A DNA stretch of 54,169 nt. Origin: Acidimicrobiaceae bacterium. Its GTDB lineage: Bacteria; Actinomycetota; Acidimicrobiia; Acidimicrobiales; Aldehydirespiratoraceae. Made by a program: the position numbers and the translations under genes. The DNA is taken from positions 31,060 through 85,228 of the forward strand of contig JAPPLH010000066.1 of the NCBI GenBank assembly GCA_028819505.1, given 5' to 3'. This document shows, in pieces, positions 23,787 through 31,755 of this stretch; the first letter of the stretch is position 1; every line of letters starts with the position of its first letter. The notes under the pieces are model-generated. The model did not search any database and was not told the DNA's origin. It was given only the letters and a program-made list of their open reading frames with translations.

Positions 23787-25235
23787 TCAAGGCCGTGTTG
23801 AGTGTTGTCTCCAGCCGAATTCGGACGGATTGTGCACTAGGCCCGACAAGAACTGCCAGGTTGGAGGCGTGAACGAGACTCCAGAGTTCTTCGCCTGCCA
23901 TGCAAGCAGCTCCGAAGTGACCCCGAATCTCGATCGGAGCGACCGAGCGGCACGCTCTTCGTTGCCTTCGTGGTCCAAGAACGCCTGACCAGCCATCTGC
24001 CGTGGCAAGAGCAACTCAGCTGCGAAGGCGCGAGCCCGCTGCTCAATGTGTTCGGCTGTCCTGCCGCCGAGAACTTCCACGAGCGGCAGAGCGCTCCTGC
24101 GATCAACCAGCAGGTGACAGATCTCGTGTGCCAGCGTCGCTCGCCTTCGGCCTGAGCTCGAGGCGTACCGTGCATCCAAGTTGACTAGCACCGCGGGACC
24201 GTGCCGCGGGCCCCAGCAGCCGATTGCGTCAATGTCCCCAAGCCCGAGATTGACATCAATGATTGGCACGCCCCAGGACTCAATGATCCTGTCGGGGTTC
24301 GCGCCCCCACCGCGGCGAACAGTCTCCGGCTTCGACCGCAGCCACTTCGCCAACTCGTGTCCCTGCGCGTACGGCCGTTCGTCATATAGGTCGGCGATTA
24401 CCGCCAGCGCTTCGTCAGAGACGCGATCCAGCGCCGAACTGTCGGACAGTTGGACTTCCCGGACCGCATCGAGAATGGGCCCCAGCGTGGTAGACGGTTG
24501 AGGACCGACGAGTCTGGCAGCAGCCAGAAGCTCATCGGATCGAGGCGCGCTCCAGTCGCGCTCGTCTTCGGCGTAGAAGGCAGACTCGATCTCAGCCACG
24601 AGTTCCGGCGGGTAACCGGTGGCTGCTTCGATCACTTTGAGTCGGTCGTGGGCTTCGCGTGTTAGCCACGACTCGACCGCCGTGCGCGACCGTTCGTCAG
24701 CTAGTCCGTCGAGCCGTGACGCAATGGCGTCTCCGACTTCGCTCAAGACACCCAGCAGCTCGTCAAACGGCGCTCTTGCCGTCGACGCCGTTGAGGCCGC
24801 CCAGCCGGAGTTGCCAGCTTTCACTATCCAAAGCGGCGGCATCACCGCTCCCTGCACGGCCTCCGCTAGGTCATGGGTCGTGCGATAAGCCTCAAGCTGT
24901 TGGTGCTCTATGTCGGAGCCCGGGGAGGGTCCTGAATCGATCGTCGCCTCGGCGGCTGCAAGCATCCGGGGGGCTGTGTCCAGAGCGACGCCGAGAGGAG
25001 CCCCGTCCTCGATCGCGAGGTACAGCCAGGACTCCGCGAGGAACTCGAGGAGTTCGACCCACGTCCATTCGAATCCAGCGTCCTCGTCCAAGCCGTGCCA
25101 GACGGCTCTACCCCGCAGGCTGACCCGTAGGCGCGCCCTAGTCGCTTCGGCCGCGATTGCCGTTGAGCGCCCAGGCTGCCAGGTCAGCGCGAACTCGATA
25201 TCGCCGTCGCCCGACCGGGCTACCAGTTCATCCAT
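23787..25235 (-). CDS. ImmA/IrrE-family metallopeptidase
   Basis: The 482-residue product begins at ATG 25235 behind a GGGAGG ribosome binding site. The C-terminal third is an ImmA/IrrE (COG2856) zinc peptidase: RRATLAHEICHLLVD with HExxH near residue 368, followed by EQRARAFAAELLLPRQM and a helix ending FGVTSELLAWQAKNSG. The N-terminal 300 residues are helical and unassigned. ImmA-type peptidases cleave repressors or antitoxins to switch on mobile elements or stress responses. The start overlaps the end of the preceding 140-residue gene by 16 bases, so the two form one unit, divergent from the DUF1156 methylase. Confidence 0.82.
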   Translation of the reverse strand: MDELVARSGDGDIEFALTWQPGRSTAIAAEATRARLRVSLRGRAVWHGLDEDAGFEWTWVELLEFLAESWLYLAIEDGAPLGVALDTAPRMLAAAEATIDSGPSPGSDIEHQQLEAYRTTHDLAEAVQGAVMPPLWIVKAGNSGWAASTASTARAPFDELLGVLSEVGDAIASRLDGLADERSRTAVESWLTREAHDRLKVIEAATGYPPELVAEIESAFYAEDERDWSAPRSDELLAAARLVGPQPSTTLGPILDAVREVQLSDSSALDRVSDEALAVIADLYDERPYAQGHELAKWLRSKPETVRRGGGANPDRIIESWGVPIIDVNLGLGDIDAIGCWGPRHGPAVLVNLDARYASSSGRRRATLAHEICHLLVDRRSALPLVEVLGGRTAEHIEQRARAFAAELLLPRQMAGQAFLDHEGNEERAARSLRSRFGVTSELLAWQAKNSGVSFTPPTWQFLSGLVHNPSEFGWRQHSTRP

Positions 25236-25642
25236 TGCCGCACCTCCCTCTCGCATCCTTGCCGTGCGGCGCGCTCCAACAGTTGTCGCTTGACGTTCCT
25301 CGCGTTGCCAGCGCGCGGGAACGTCTGCGGGTGTTCTGGAAACCCATGGTACGAGGTCCCCGGGTTCGTGGGTGCAGCTCGGTAGACCACGCCGTCGCTG
25401 ACTGCGTACAGCCGCTTGGGGTAGGGCCGGTCCCAGCGGGGAGGGGAGTAGGGGATCGCTTCTTCGAGGAGCGCCTGCGCGCTGGAGGCATCCATCGTCG
25501 AAGGGCACTTGCCCACCCGGATCCGCCCGACCGTGACGAACCCGGCGTGCTGCCTGTCCCAGTGGTGCTTGCGCTTCGGGTTCTCGTCCGGCTCGTACCG
25601 CCAAGTCATTCTCGGTCTGTTCGTCGCGTCGGCACCGGCCAT
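25220..25642 (-). CDS. Unknown protein coupled to the ImmA/IrrE peptidase
   Basis: A 140-residue basic, aromatic-rich protein (TWRYEPDENPKRKHHWDRQH, HAGFVTVGRIRVGKCP, TNPGTSYHGFPEHPQTFPR). ATG 25642 is supported by a TAGGCT -10-like hexamer (25650-25655) seven bases upstream, so the transcript is probably leaderless. The stop lies 16 bases inside the peptidase gene, implying translational coupling. No family is recognised. It may be the peptidase's substrate, an antitoxin-like partner, or a toxin kept in check by the peptidase; the sequence does not decide. Confidence 0.6.
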   Translation of the reverse strand: MAGADATNRPRMTWRYEPDENPKRKHHWDRQHAGFVTVGRIRVGKCPSTMDASSAQALLEEAIPYSPPRWDRPYPKRLYAVSDGVVYRAAPTNPGTSYHGFPEHPQTFPRAGNARNVKRQLLERAARQGCEREVRQWMNW

Positions 25643-25763
25643 GAAGCTGAGCCTATGGCACCGGTGCGATAGGCAGTTGGTCCGGGATGCGTTGAGGCGT
25701 CCATGACAGCGGCCGTGCGCGTCTCACCTTTGCGCCCTGCGTTGGCCGGTACGGTGGTTGCCT

Positions 25764-28532
25764 GTGACCGACCCGGCGTACCGGCCGAAGTTGATTGAGG
25801 TGGCGTTGCCGTTGGGGGCGATCAACCGCGAGGCGGCGCGGGAGAAGTCGATTCGGCATGGGCATCCGTCGACGCTGCATCTGTGGTGGGCCCGGCGGCC
25901 GCTGGCGGCGGCCCGGGCGGTGATCTGGGCGTCGTTGGTCGATGATCCCTCGGGGGACCCGTCATTGACGTCTGAGGAGCAGGAGGTCGAGCGCCGCCGG
26001 CTGTTCGACATCCTGGAGCGGCTCGTCAAGTGGGAGAACACCAACAACCCGGATGTGCTGGCCGAGGCCAGAGCCGAGATCGACCGGTGCTGGCCCGACG
26101 GTCCGCCGCCGATCCTGGACCCTTTCGCCGGTGGAGGGGCCATTCCGCTGGAGGCCCAGCGGCTCGGACTCACCGCGCTCGCCGGGGACCTCAACCCCGT
26201 GGCGGTGCTGATCAACAAGGCCATGATCGAGATCCCGCCCCGTTTCGCCGGGATGCCGCCGGTGCATCCCGATGTCGACAAGACCCTCACCACTTGGCAG
26301 CGGGCTCAGGGTCTCGCCGCCGACATCGAGACCTACGGACAGTGGATGCGCGACGAGGCCCAGAAGCGGATTGAACATCTGTATCCCGACGCTGAGGGGC
26401 CCGACGGCGAGATGCTGACCCCCATCGCGTGGATCTGGGCCCGCACCGTGGAATCACCTGATCCGAGCTGGTCGGGCCATGTGCCGCTCGTGGCGTCATG
26501 GACCCTCGCCAAACGCCCCGGCAAGCCCAAAGTGTGGATCGAGCCCGTCGTCGACCGCTGCGCCCAGACCACCAGCTACGAGATCCGACAAGGCGGCGAG
26601 CCTGCCAATGAGCGGACTGTGACCCGCGGCAACGGCGTATGCATCGCGACCGGCGCCGCCATCGACGGCGGCTACATCAAGTCCGAGGCCCGAGCCGGAC
26701 GCATGGGAGCGCAGCTGATGGCCGTCGTAGCGGAAGGTGAGCGAGGCCGGGTTTACCTCCCGGCCACCCCCGGCGATGAGGCCGCTGCCGACTGCCATGA
26801 GCCTGCCTGGAAGCCGGAGGGAAGCAATCCCGAGAAGCTGACGGGCGGCACCGTATTCGTGTACGGGCTCGATGAGTGGTGGAAGCTGTTCACGCCGAGG
26901 CAGCTCGTCGCGTTGACGACGTTCTCGGATCTGCTCGGCGAGGTTGCTGGGCGGGTGCGAGCCGACGCTGCCGCGGCAGGGATGGCGACCGATGGGCTGC
27001 GGCTGCGCGACGGCGGCAGTGGTGCTGACGCTTACGCGGACGCGGTGGTGACCTATCTGGCGTTGGGAGTCAGCAGGCTCGCTGACATGTGCAACACCCT
27101 GTGCCGGTGGGAATCCTCACGAACGCAGGTCCGCAATCTGTTCGGCCGTCAAGCGATACCAATGGTGTGGGACTTCGCGGAGAACAATCTGTTCAACGAC
27201 GCTGGCGGCGATTTTCGGACGTCTCTTAGAAGCGTCGCCCGAGCGCTGGAGCGGCTTCCCGCGGCTGGCACTGGCATCGGTCGGGTCGCTCAGCGGGACG
27301 CTCGGGCTCGTGTTCAGGAGTCTGCAGGAGCTGTGATCTCGACGGATCCGCCGTATTACGACAACATCTCATATGCGGATCTGTCGGATTTCTTCTATGT
27401 GTGGCTGCGACGGAATCTGGCCGACGTGTGGCCTGATGAGTGCTCGACGCTGTTGACGCCCAAGGGCGAGGAGTTGATCGCCAACCGGTATCGGGCGGGT
27501 TCGAGGGCGCAGGCCGAGTGGCACTTCGAGTCCGGCATGGCCGAGTTCATGGCTGATGTGGCCAAGCACCAGCCTGATGGCGTTCCGGCCACGATCTATT
27601 ACGCCTACAAGGCGACCGAGACGAAGGAAGGCGAGGTCCGAACAACCGGCTGGGACACGTTCCTGCAAGCCGTCATCGACGCTGGCCTGGAGGTGAACGC
27701 CACATGGCCGATGCGCACCGAGTTGGGCAACCGCCTTGTTGCCTCCGGCACCAACGCGTTGGCGTCGTCGATTGTTCTTGCTTGCCGGCCGCGGCGCAAG
27801 ACTGCGGCGCTCGCTACGCGCGGTGAGTTCGTTGCTGCGCTGCGCCAGGAACTGCCCGAGGCGGTGCGTGTCCTGCAGTCGGGGAACATCGCTCCGGTGG
27901 ACATGGCGCAGTCGACTATCGGGCCCGGGATCAAGGTGTTCTCCCGCTATGCGCGGGTGGTGGAGGCCGATGGGTCGTCGATGCCGGTGTCGGCTGCGCT
28001 GGCGATCATCAACGACGTGTTGGGCGAGGTGCTCGACGGCGAGGAGGCCGAGCTCGACGCCGATACCCGGTTCGCGCTCACCTGGTTCGCCGAGCATGGC
28101 TACAGCCCCGGTCCCTCGGGCGACGCCGACAGTGTGGCCCGGGCCAAGAACACCTCGCTGGCCGGCATCGAGACGGCTGGCATCGGTGAGGCCCGCGCCG
28201 GCAAGTTCCGCCTCTACGAGCGCAGCGAACTCGCCTCCGACTGGTCGCCGCTGCACGACGACCGGCTCACGGTGTGGGAGGCCACCCAGCACTTGGCCGC
28301 TGCCCTGGAGCGCTCGGAGTCGGAGGCGGCCGAGTTGCTGCACGCCCTCGGCGGTCACGGCGACCGGGCCCGCCAGCTCGCCTACCTGCTGTACCAAGAG
28401 GCCAACGACCGAGGCTGGGCATCGGAGGCCGGCGCCTACAACGGCCTCATCGCGGCCTGGCCCAGCCTGCGCACCGGCGCCGCCACCATCGCAGCCACTG
28501 CCGCGGCGCCGACCCAGCAGACCCTCGTGTAG
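25764..28532 (+). CDS. DUF1156 (COG1743) adenine-specific DNA methylase
   Basis: A 922-residue protein with the DUF1156 N-terminus ([38 protein letters not shown]), SAM-binding motif I DPFAGGGAIPLEA (about residue 117) and catalytic motif STDPPYYDN (about residue 527). It should methylate adenine N6 in DNA. COG1743 enzymes are the methylases of BREX type 3 (PglXI) and of DUF499-containing phage-defence loci, but no PglZ, DUF499 ATPase, DUF3780 or helicase gene accompanies it here. GTG 25764 is preferred over TTG 25758 because TACGGT at 25750-25755 lies eight bases before it. A stump of a second copy occurs at 49,014. Confidence 0.88.
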   Translation: MTDPAYRPKLIEVALPLGAINREAAREKSIRHGHPSTLHLWWARRPLAAARAVIWASLVDDPSGDPSLTSEEQEVERRRLFDILERLVKWENTNNPDVLAEARAEIDRCWPDGPPPILDPFAGGGAIPLEAQRLGLTALAGDLNPVAVLINKAMIEIPPRFAGMPPVHPDVDKTLTTWQRAQGLAADIETYGQWMRDEAQKRIEHLYPDAEGPDGEMLTPIAWIWARTVESPDPSWSGHVPLVASWTLAKRPGKPKVWIEPVVDRCAQTTSYEIRQGGEPANERTVTRGNGVCIATGAAIDGGYIKSEARAGRMGAQLMAVVAEGERGRVYLPATPGDEAAADCHEPAWKPEGSNPEKLTGGTVFVYGLDEWWKLFTPRQLVALTTFSDLLGEVAGRVRADAAAAGMATDGLRLRDGGSGADAYADAVVTYLALGVSRLADMCNTLCRWESSRTQVRNLFGRQAIPMVWDFAENNLFNDAGGDFRTSLRSVARALERLPAAGTGIGRVAQRDARARVQESAGAVISTDPPYYDNISYADLSDFFYVWLRRNLADVWPDECSTLLTPKGEELIANRYRAGSRAQAEWHFESGMAEFMADVAKHQPDGVPATIYYAYKATETKEGEVRTTGWDTFLQAVIDAGLEVNATWPMRTELGNRLVASGTNALASSIVLACRPRRKTAALATRGEFVAALRQELPEAVRVLQSGNIAPVDMAQSTIGPGIKVFSRYARVVEADGSSMPVSAALAIINDVLGEVLDGEEAELDADTRFALTWFAEHGYSPGPSGDADSVARAKNTSLAGIETAGIGEARAGKFRLYERSELASDWSPLHDDRLTVWEATQHLAAALERSESEAAELLHALGGHGDRARQLAYLLYQEANDRGWASEAGAYNGLIAAWPSLRTGAATIAATAAAPTQQTLV

Positions 28533-28591
28533 CCGACGGCGTAGCGTGAACTTCAATGAGAAACCCACCTATGGGGTGGGCAACTGCTTGA

Positions 28592-28629
28592 AGTTCCGAC
28601 CGCATCCCGGCAGCGACACCACGGCACCG
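28592..28629 (+). repeat. 38-base direct repeat, copy 1
   Basis: This 38-base segment (key core CCGCATCCCGGCAGCGACAC) recurs at 29847-29884 in the same orientation with two differences. The two copies enclose about 1.2 kb carrying a small minus-strand operon, which suggests a duplication-mediated insertion or an excisable segment. Confidence 0.75.
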
Positions 28630-29085
28630 CGGCTTAGCGGGGCGCGATCCGGACCACAGACTCGTGACCCAGCTCCCCACGATTGCGTCGCGTAAGCGTC
28701 CGGCATCGGAGCCTGTCAGCGGGATGTGGACATCGCTAGCGGGGTCGACCGCTCGGCTGACTCGAATGTTCGGGAAGGCACCCAACATGCCTTGACCGCC
28801 GCTCGTGGCCTTGGCCTGAAGGTGAAGCCTTGACCTCCCTGAACGCCGGGTGGGGCTGAGGCGAATCATGGGGAGTTCGACCGGGACACGAGAGCGGTCC
28901 ATGGCCGCAGGGACATGGACCCAGCCTGATACAGCTGTCGGCTGCTCATCCTCGTCTGGCTCGATTGTGCCGCCTGGGCTCGTTGGTTCGGGCCCGGCGG
29001 CAGCGTTCTGGGTGTCATCCGCTTGCGTGACGTCGTTGTCCTCTTCGGACTCTTGGGCCAGTTTCGCGCGCCGAGGGCCTCCGAA
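28620..29085 (-). pseudogene. Detached 3' part of the adjacent membrane-protein gene (candidate frameshift)
   Basis: A minus-strand frame entered near 29085 reads coherently without a start: [20 protein letters not shown], an acidic Pro/Gly-rich linker, then SGWVHVPAAMDRSRVPVELP and MLGAFPNIRVSRAVDP down to the direct repeat near 28630. The upstream 83-residue gene leaves meaningful sequence at the same place and ends in Arg-rich filler, so one frameshift would fuse both into a protein of about 230 residues with an N-terminal membrane anchor. No family is recognised. It could instead be a separate gene with a non-standard start. Confidence 0.4.
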
Positions 29086-29266
29086 TCTCCTGTCCCTCGA
29101 CCTTGACGTGGCGAAGCAGAGGCAGGCGCCACACGACGACCCGTCCCGTCTCGGCTTGTACGCTGGTCCGCAGGCTGAGCCCGAAGCTCAGCAGGGCTAG
29201 AGCTGCGGCTACAAGGATGGCGATATCGCGGACCGCGGCGGCGTACTGGCCCAGAATGGCGGTCAC
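29015..29266 (-). CDS. Small single-pass membrane protein, probably truncated by a frameshift
   Basis: An 83-residue product starting at GTG 29266, which overlaps the upstream gene's TGA as GTGA, so the pair is translationally coupled. A transmembrane helix ([20 protein letters not shown], about residues 13-32) is followed by [19 protein letters not shown]. The last 25 residues are Arg-rich and look out of frame; the frame used from 28620 to 29085 continues more sensibly. Function is unknown. Confidence 0.5.
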   Translation of the reverse strand: MTAILGQYAAAVRDIAILVAAALALLSFGLSLRTSVQAETGRVVVWRLPLLRHVKVEGQEIRRPSARETGPRVRRGQRRHASG

Positions 29267-29751
29267 GCCTCGAGAGCCGGCACGAGCGGAGATGTCGCCT
29301 TTGGCGGGGCGTACAGCGCAGCGACATGCTTTCGCATGCGCTCCGGCACCGATGCCTGAACCCACCGCTGAGCGGCCACTTGGCCCTCCGACAGCGACTC
29401 GTAGCTTCCAACATCGTTGAGGACCACGCTCTCGGCGCCGTCCAACCGCAGATGCCTGCCGCTCCTGACCACCGTGCAGACGTCGGTAACGATGCTCAAC
29501 GACGCGTGACCTCTCGGTGCCACCCGGTCATCGACGATCAGCCCCGCCACCCACCACTCCTCGCCCGGCTTCGCCCAGGGCAGAAGCTGCGCAGACCGCC
29601 AGGAGGGGCCGGCCAGCACGGCCAGCGCGTGCTCGGAGTCTCCAATTTCGACTGGGCCCAAAGCCCAGAGGTCCTCCTGGTCCTTCACGGGCAGAAGCCT
29701 GAGATGCCCGTCCGGTGCGGTGTGACGATGCTGCCACCAAATGTCGGTCAT
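29263..29751 (-). CDS. Unknown soluble protein, first gene of a two-gene unit
   Basis: A 162-residue protein beginning [20 protein letters not shown], with a strong ribosome binding site (AGGAGCGAG) before the ATG and a TAGATT -10-like element about 35 bases upstream. It is rich in Trp and Val ([20 protein letters not shown]) and appears globular with no membrane segment. No family is recognised. It is followed by the overlapping membrane-protein gene. The unit lies between the two 38-base direct repeats, so it may have arrived as a package. Confidence 0.6.
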   Translation of the reverse strand: MTDIWWQHRHTAPDGHLRLLPVKDQEDLWALGPVEIGDSEHALAVLAGPSWRSAQLLPWAKPGEEWWVAGLIVDDRVAPRGHASLSIVTDVCTVVRSGRHLRLDGAESVVLNDVGSYESLSEGQVAAQRWVQASVPERMRKHVAALYAPPKATSPLVPALEA

Positions 29752-29846
29752 CTCGCTCCTGTGGTCAAGCGGATCCGATGTCCAATCTATCCGGCTGGGT
29801 CTAGCGCGGTGACGGCGTGGCGTGAGTCCCGCGCCATCGTGGGGTC

Positions 29847-29884
29847 AGTTCCGGCCGCATCCCGGCAGCGACACCACGTCACCG
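29847..29884 (+). repeat. 38-base direct repeat, copy 2
   Basis: Second copy of the repeat at 28592-28629 (two differences, same orientation). It abuts the 3' end of an aspartic-protease gene remnant, so the repeat may originally belong to the sequence downstream of that gene. Confidence 0.75.
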
Positions 29885-29896
29885 CCGCGGGGGTGG

Positions 29897-30036
29897 CTAG
29901 CCGGGGCGCACCTTCACGGGCAGCAGGCGCCGGTTCACGGGGTCGGCGGCGAGGTTCAGGCCCTCCAGCGTGTAGGCGCCGAGCAGCACAAGGCAGTCGT
30001 CGCCGCTGAACACCACCCGCGTGACGTCCTGTATTT
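29897..30036 (-). pseudogene. 3' remnant of a retropepsin-like aspartic protease gene
   Basis: On the minus strand, about 43 codons up to TAG 29897-29899 read DVTRVVFSGDDCLVLLGAYT, then LEGLNLAADPVNRRLLPVKV and RPG. The LLGAYTLEGLNLAADPVNRRL pattern is the conserved C-terminal strand of clan AA (retropepsin-like) proteases. The upstream part, with the catalytic D[ST]G, is missing; the sequence changes at about 30036, shortly after the end of the nucleotidyltransferase gene. It is a decayed, non-functional fragment. Confidence 0.6.
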
Positions 30037-30040
30037 CATG

Positions 30041-30739
30041 TCAACTGAGGATGTGCGCCGTGAGCCAGTGCGCGATCTCGGGCTGGCGGCCGGTCCAGTA
30101 GGACTGCACGGCATCGAGGGTGGCGTCGGTCCGGTCCAGCCCCTGCAACGACTCGGCCAGCCACGGGTCGTCGGCCACATCGGCGAACGACCCGATGGCG
30201 CGCACGATGTGGGGGACGCTCGGGTGGTCCATCGCGATGCCGTAGCGCCGGACGTACAGGCGTAGCGCGGTCTCCATCATCACTCCGGCGTCGGTCTCGA
30301 TGCGCATCAGGTCGTAGTAGTCGCGCAGCTCGCCGCGGTCGCCGACCACCTTGAGCTTGGTCGCGGCCACGTCCAGGAGCGAGCCGACGCTCAGGCCGTC
30401 GACACTCTGGCCCTCCTCGAGCGGAGTCTGGCCCCGCGCCCAGAGGAACTGGACGCCGACCCCGTCCACGCTGGCGCTGAGAGTCCCGGCCGCGATGTCG
30501 TCGACGGCCACCAGAGCGTCTCGCCGGAGTCTTCCGAGCACCGCTTCCGGCTCGAACCGCTCGTGGACGAACACGTCGAGGTCGCGGCTGCGGCGGTGCC
30601 GGAGATGCATCGCGAGGGCCGTGCCGCCCATGAGCACGCTGGAGGCGGGCGCCGCGGAGGCGACCTTCGGCCAGCAGGCGCGGGTGGCGCCGTCAACCAC
30701 ATCCGACCAGTGCTCGATCGAATCGTGCTCGGGGATCAC
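30041..30739 (-). CDS. AbiEii-type nucleotidyltransferase toxin
   Basis: A 232-residue protein from GTG 30739. It has the AbiEii fold signatures: VLMGGTALAMHLRHRRSRDL with DVFV (GGTALA and DLD), later GLSVGSLLDVAATKLKVVGD with the conserved lysine, and RGELRDYYDLMRI. Such enzymes are the toxin half of type IV AbiE systems and modify tRNA acceptor ends. The start overlaps the stop of the preceding regulator gene by four bases (GTGA). That order, antitoxin first and toxin second, is typical of AbiE. The longer open frame reaching 31732 upstream is antisense or shadow. Confidence 0.82.
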   Translation of the reverse strand: MIPEHDSIEHWSDVVDGATRACWPKVASAAPASSVLMGGTALAMHLRHRRSRDLDVFVHERFEPEAVLGRLRRDALVAVDDIAAGTLSASVDGVGVQFLWARGQTPLEEGQSVDGLSVGSLLDVAATKLKVVGDRGELRDYYDLMRIETDAGVMMETALRLYVRRYGIAMDHPSVPHIVRAIGSFADVADDPWLAESLQGLDRTDATLDAVQSYWTGRQPEIAHWLTAHILS

Positions 30740-31449
30740 TGCGGCTGCGTCCTCCGGTGAGCCAGGGCGTTGACGATCAGGTCTCGGGTGTGCCGCTTGG
30801 TGGAGCGCAGCTCCAGGCAGGCTCGCAGTGCCTCCGACGGCAGATGGGCCGAAGCCCACAGTGCCGCCAGAGCCGACGGGCCGTTGAGGAGCCGGTTGGC
30901 GATGTAGCGGGCGTCGTCGGGCAATCGCAGCCCGGAGGGGTCGGGATGGTTCCAGAACAGCGACCAGAACCGGGGCGGGAGCCCGCCCGTGTACACCGTG
31001 GGCGCAGGCCTGTCCGGGATCATCACACGCCGACTGTGGGCCGCCACCGCCCGGCAGGCCGGGGAGAGCACCTCCAGCGTCCAGACTCGCCGCTCCCGGA
31101 CCGCTCGCCGCCATGTCTCCGTCCAGGTCTGTCGGCGGATCGCGCCGAGAGCCTCGAGGTCGTCCAGCGCTCCGCGGGCCGAGGCCCACGACAGGCCCGA
31201 CGCCCGGGCCACGGCCGCCACGCTGTCGAGCCCGAGGTGCTCCGAGACAGCGGCCAGTACCCGTCGCTGCGAGCGGGTGAGACGCCCGTCTTCCGAGAGC
31301 GTCCGATCCGGGCTGCAGCGGCTCGCGGCCGCGGCGCGCACGAACTCTGCCACCGTCTCGCCCGAGGCTGCCGCGGTCGCCCGAATCCGTCGCATCTCCT
31401 CGTCGCTGACCCGCAGGCACAGCTGGTTCGTGCGCCGCTGCGGTGCCAT
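30736..31449 (-). CDS. AbiEi-like antitoxin/transcriptional regulator with ribbon-helix-helix N-terminus
   Basis: A 237-residue product from ATG 31449 (MAPQRRTNQLCLRVSDEEMR). Residues 8-45 look like a ribbon-helix-helix or plasmid mobilisation-type domain (LRVSDEEMRRIRATAAASGE), and 55-110 a winged helix (RLTRSQRRVLAAVSEHLGL, ASARGALDDLEALGAI). The remaining half may bind the toxin. A TACGAT hexamer (31456-31461) six bases before the ATG supports this start and a leaderless message. It is probably the autoregulating antitoxin for the nucleotidyltransferase that follows. Confidence 0.7.
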   Translation of the reverse strand: MAPQRRTNQLCLRVSDEEMRRIRATAAASGETVAEFVRAAAASRCSPDRTLSEDGRLTRSQRRVLAAVSEHLGLDSVAAVARASGLSWASARGALDDLEALGAIRRQTWTETWRRAVRERRVWTLEVLSPACRAVAAHSRRVMIPDRPAPTVYTGGLPPRFWSLFWNHPDPSGLRLPDDARYIANRLLNGPSALAALWASAHLPSEALRACLELRSTKRHTRDLIVNALAHRRTQPQ

Positions 31450-31755
31450 GGCAGGATCGTACCGTCCAGGCAAGCTTCTCGCGTTTATACAGCATTTCGC
31501 GAATGAGAGGCCGAGCGGACAGGCGAGCGTGACCGGCGCATACGACGCTGGAGGCCAAGGCGGCCTCTCTGCTGTCGGTGGCCGGTGCATGGGTGCAGGC
31601 GCCGAGTGACGCCCGAATCATCCCCACCCCGATCCTCGTGCTATACGTGATCCTGAACAAGCGCGTGCTCGCCGGGTTCACACGCTTGTCGGTCGCTGGC
31701 GCCGAACGATGACGGGCGCGATCGAAGACCACGACCGTCTCGGTGGGAGTATCTG
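31450..31755. other. 306-base divergent intergenic region
   Basis: It separates the AbiE-like unit (minus) from the HisD-family gene (plus). A TACGAT hexamer serves the minus gene, and a GGTGGGAG ribosome binding site precedes the plus gene. The palindrome TTCGCGAA (31494-31501) lies nearby and could be an operator. No further gene is supported. Confidence 0.4.

Noticed and set aside
30740-31732. N-terminal extension of the AbiEii nucleotidyltransferase frame
   Set aside because: It overlaps the regulator gene in another frame and encodes low-complexity sequence. GTG 30739 with the four-base overlap is the normal arrangement.
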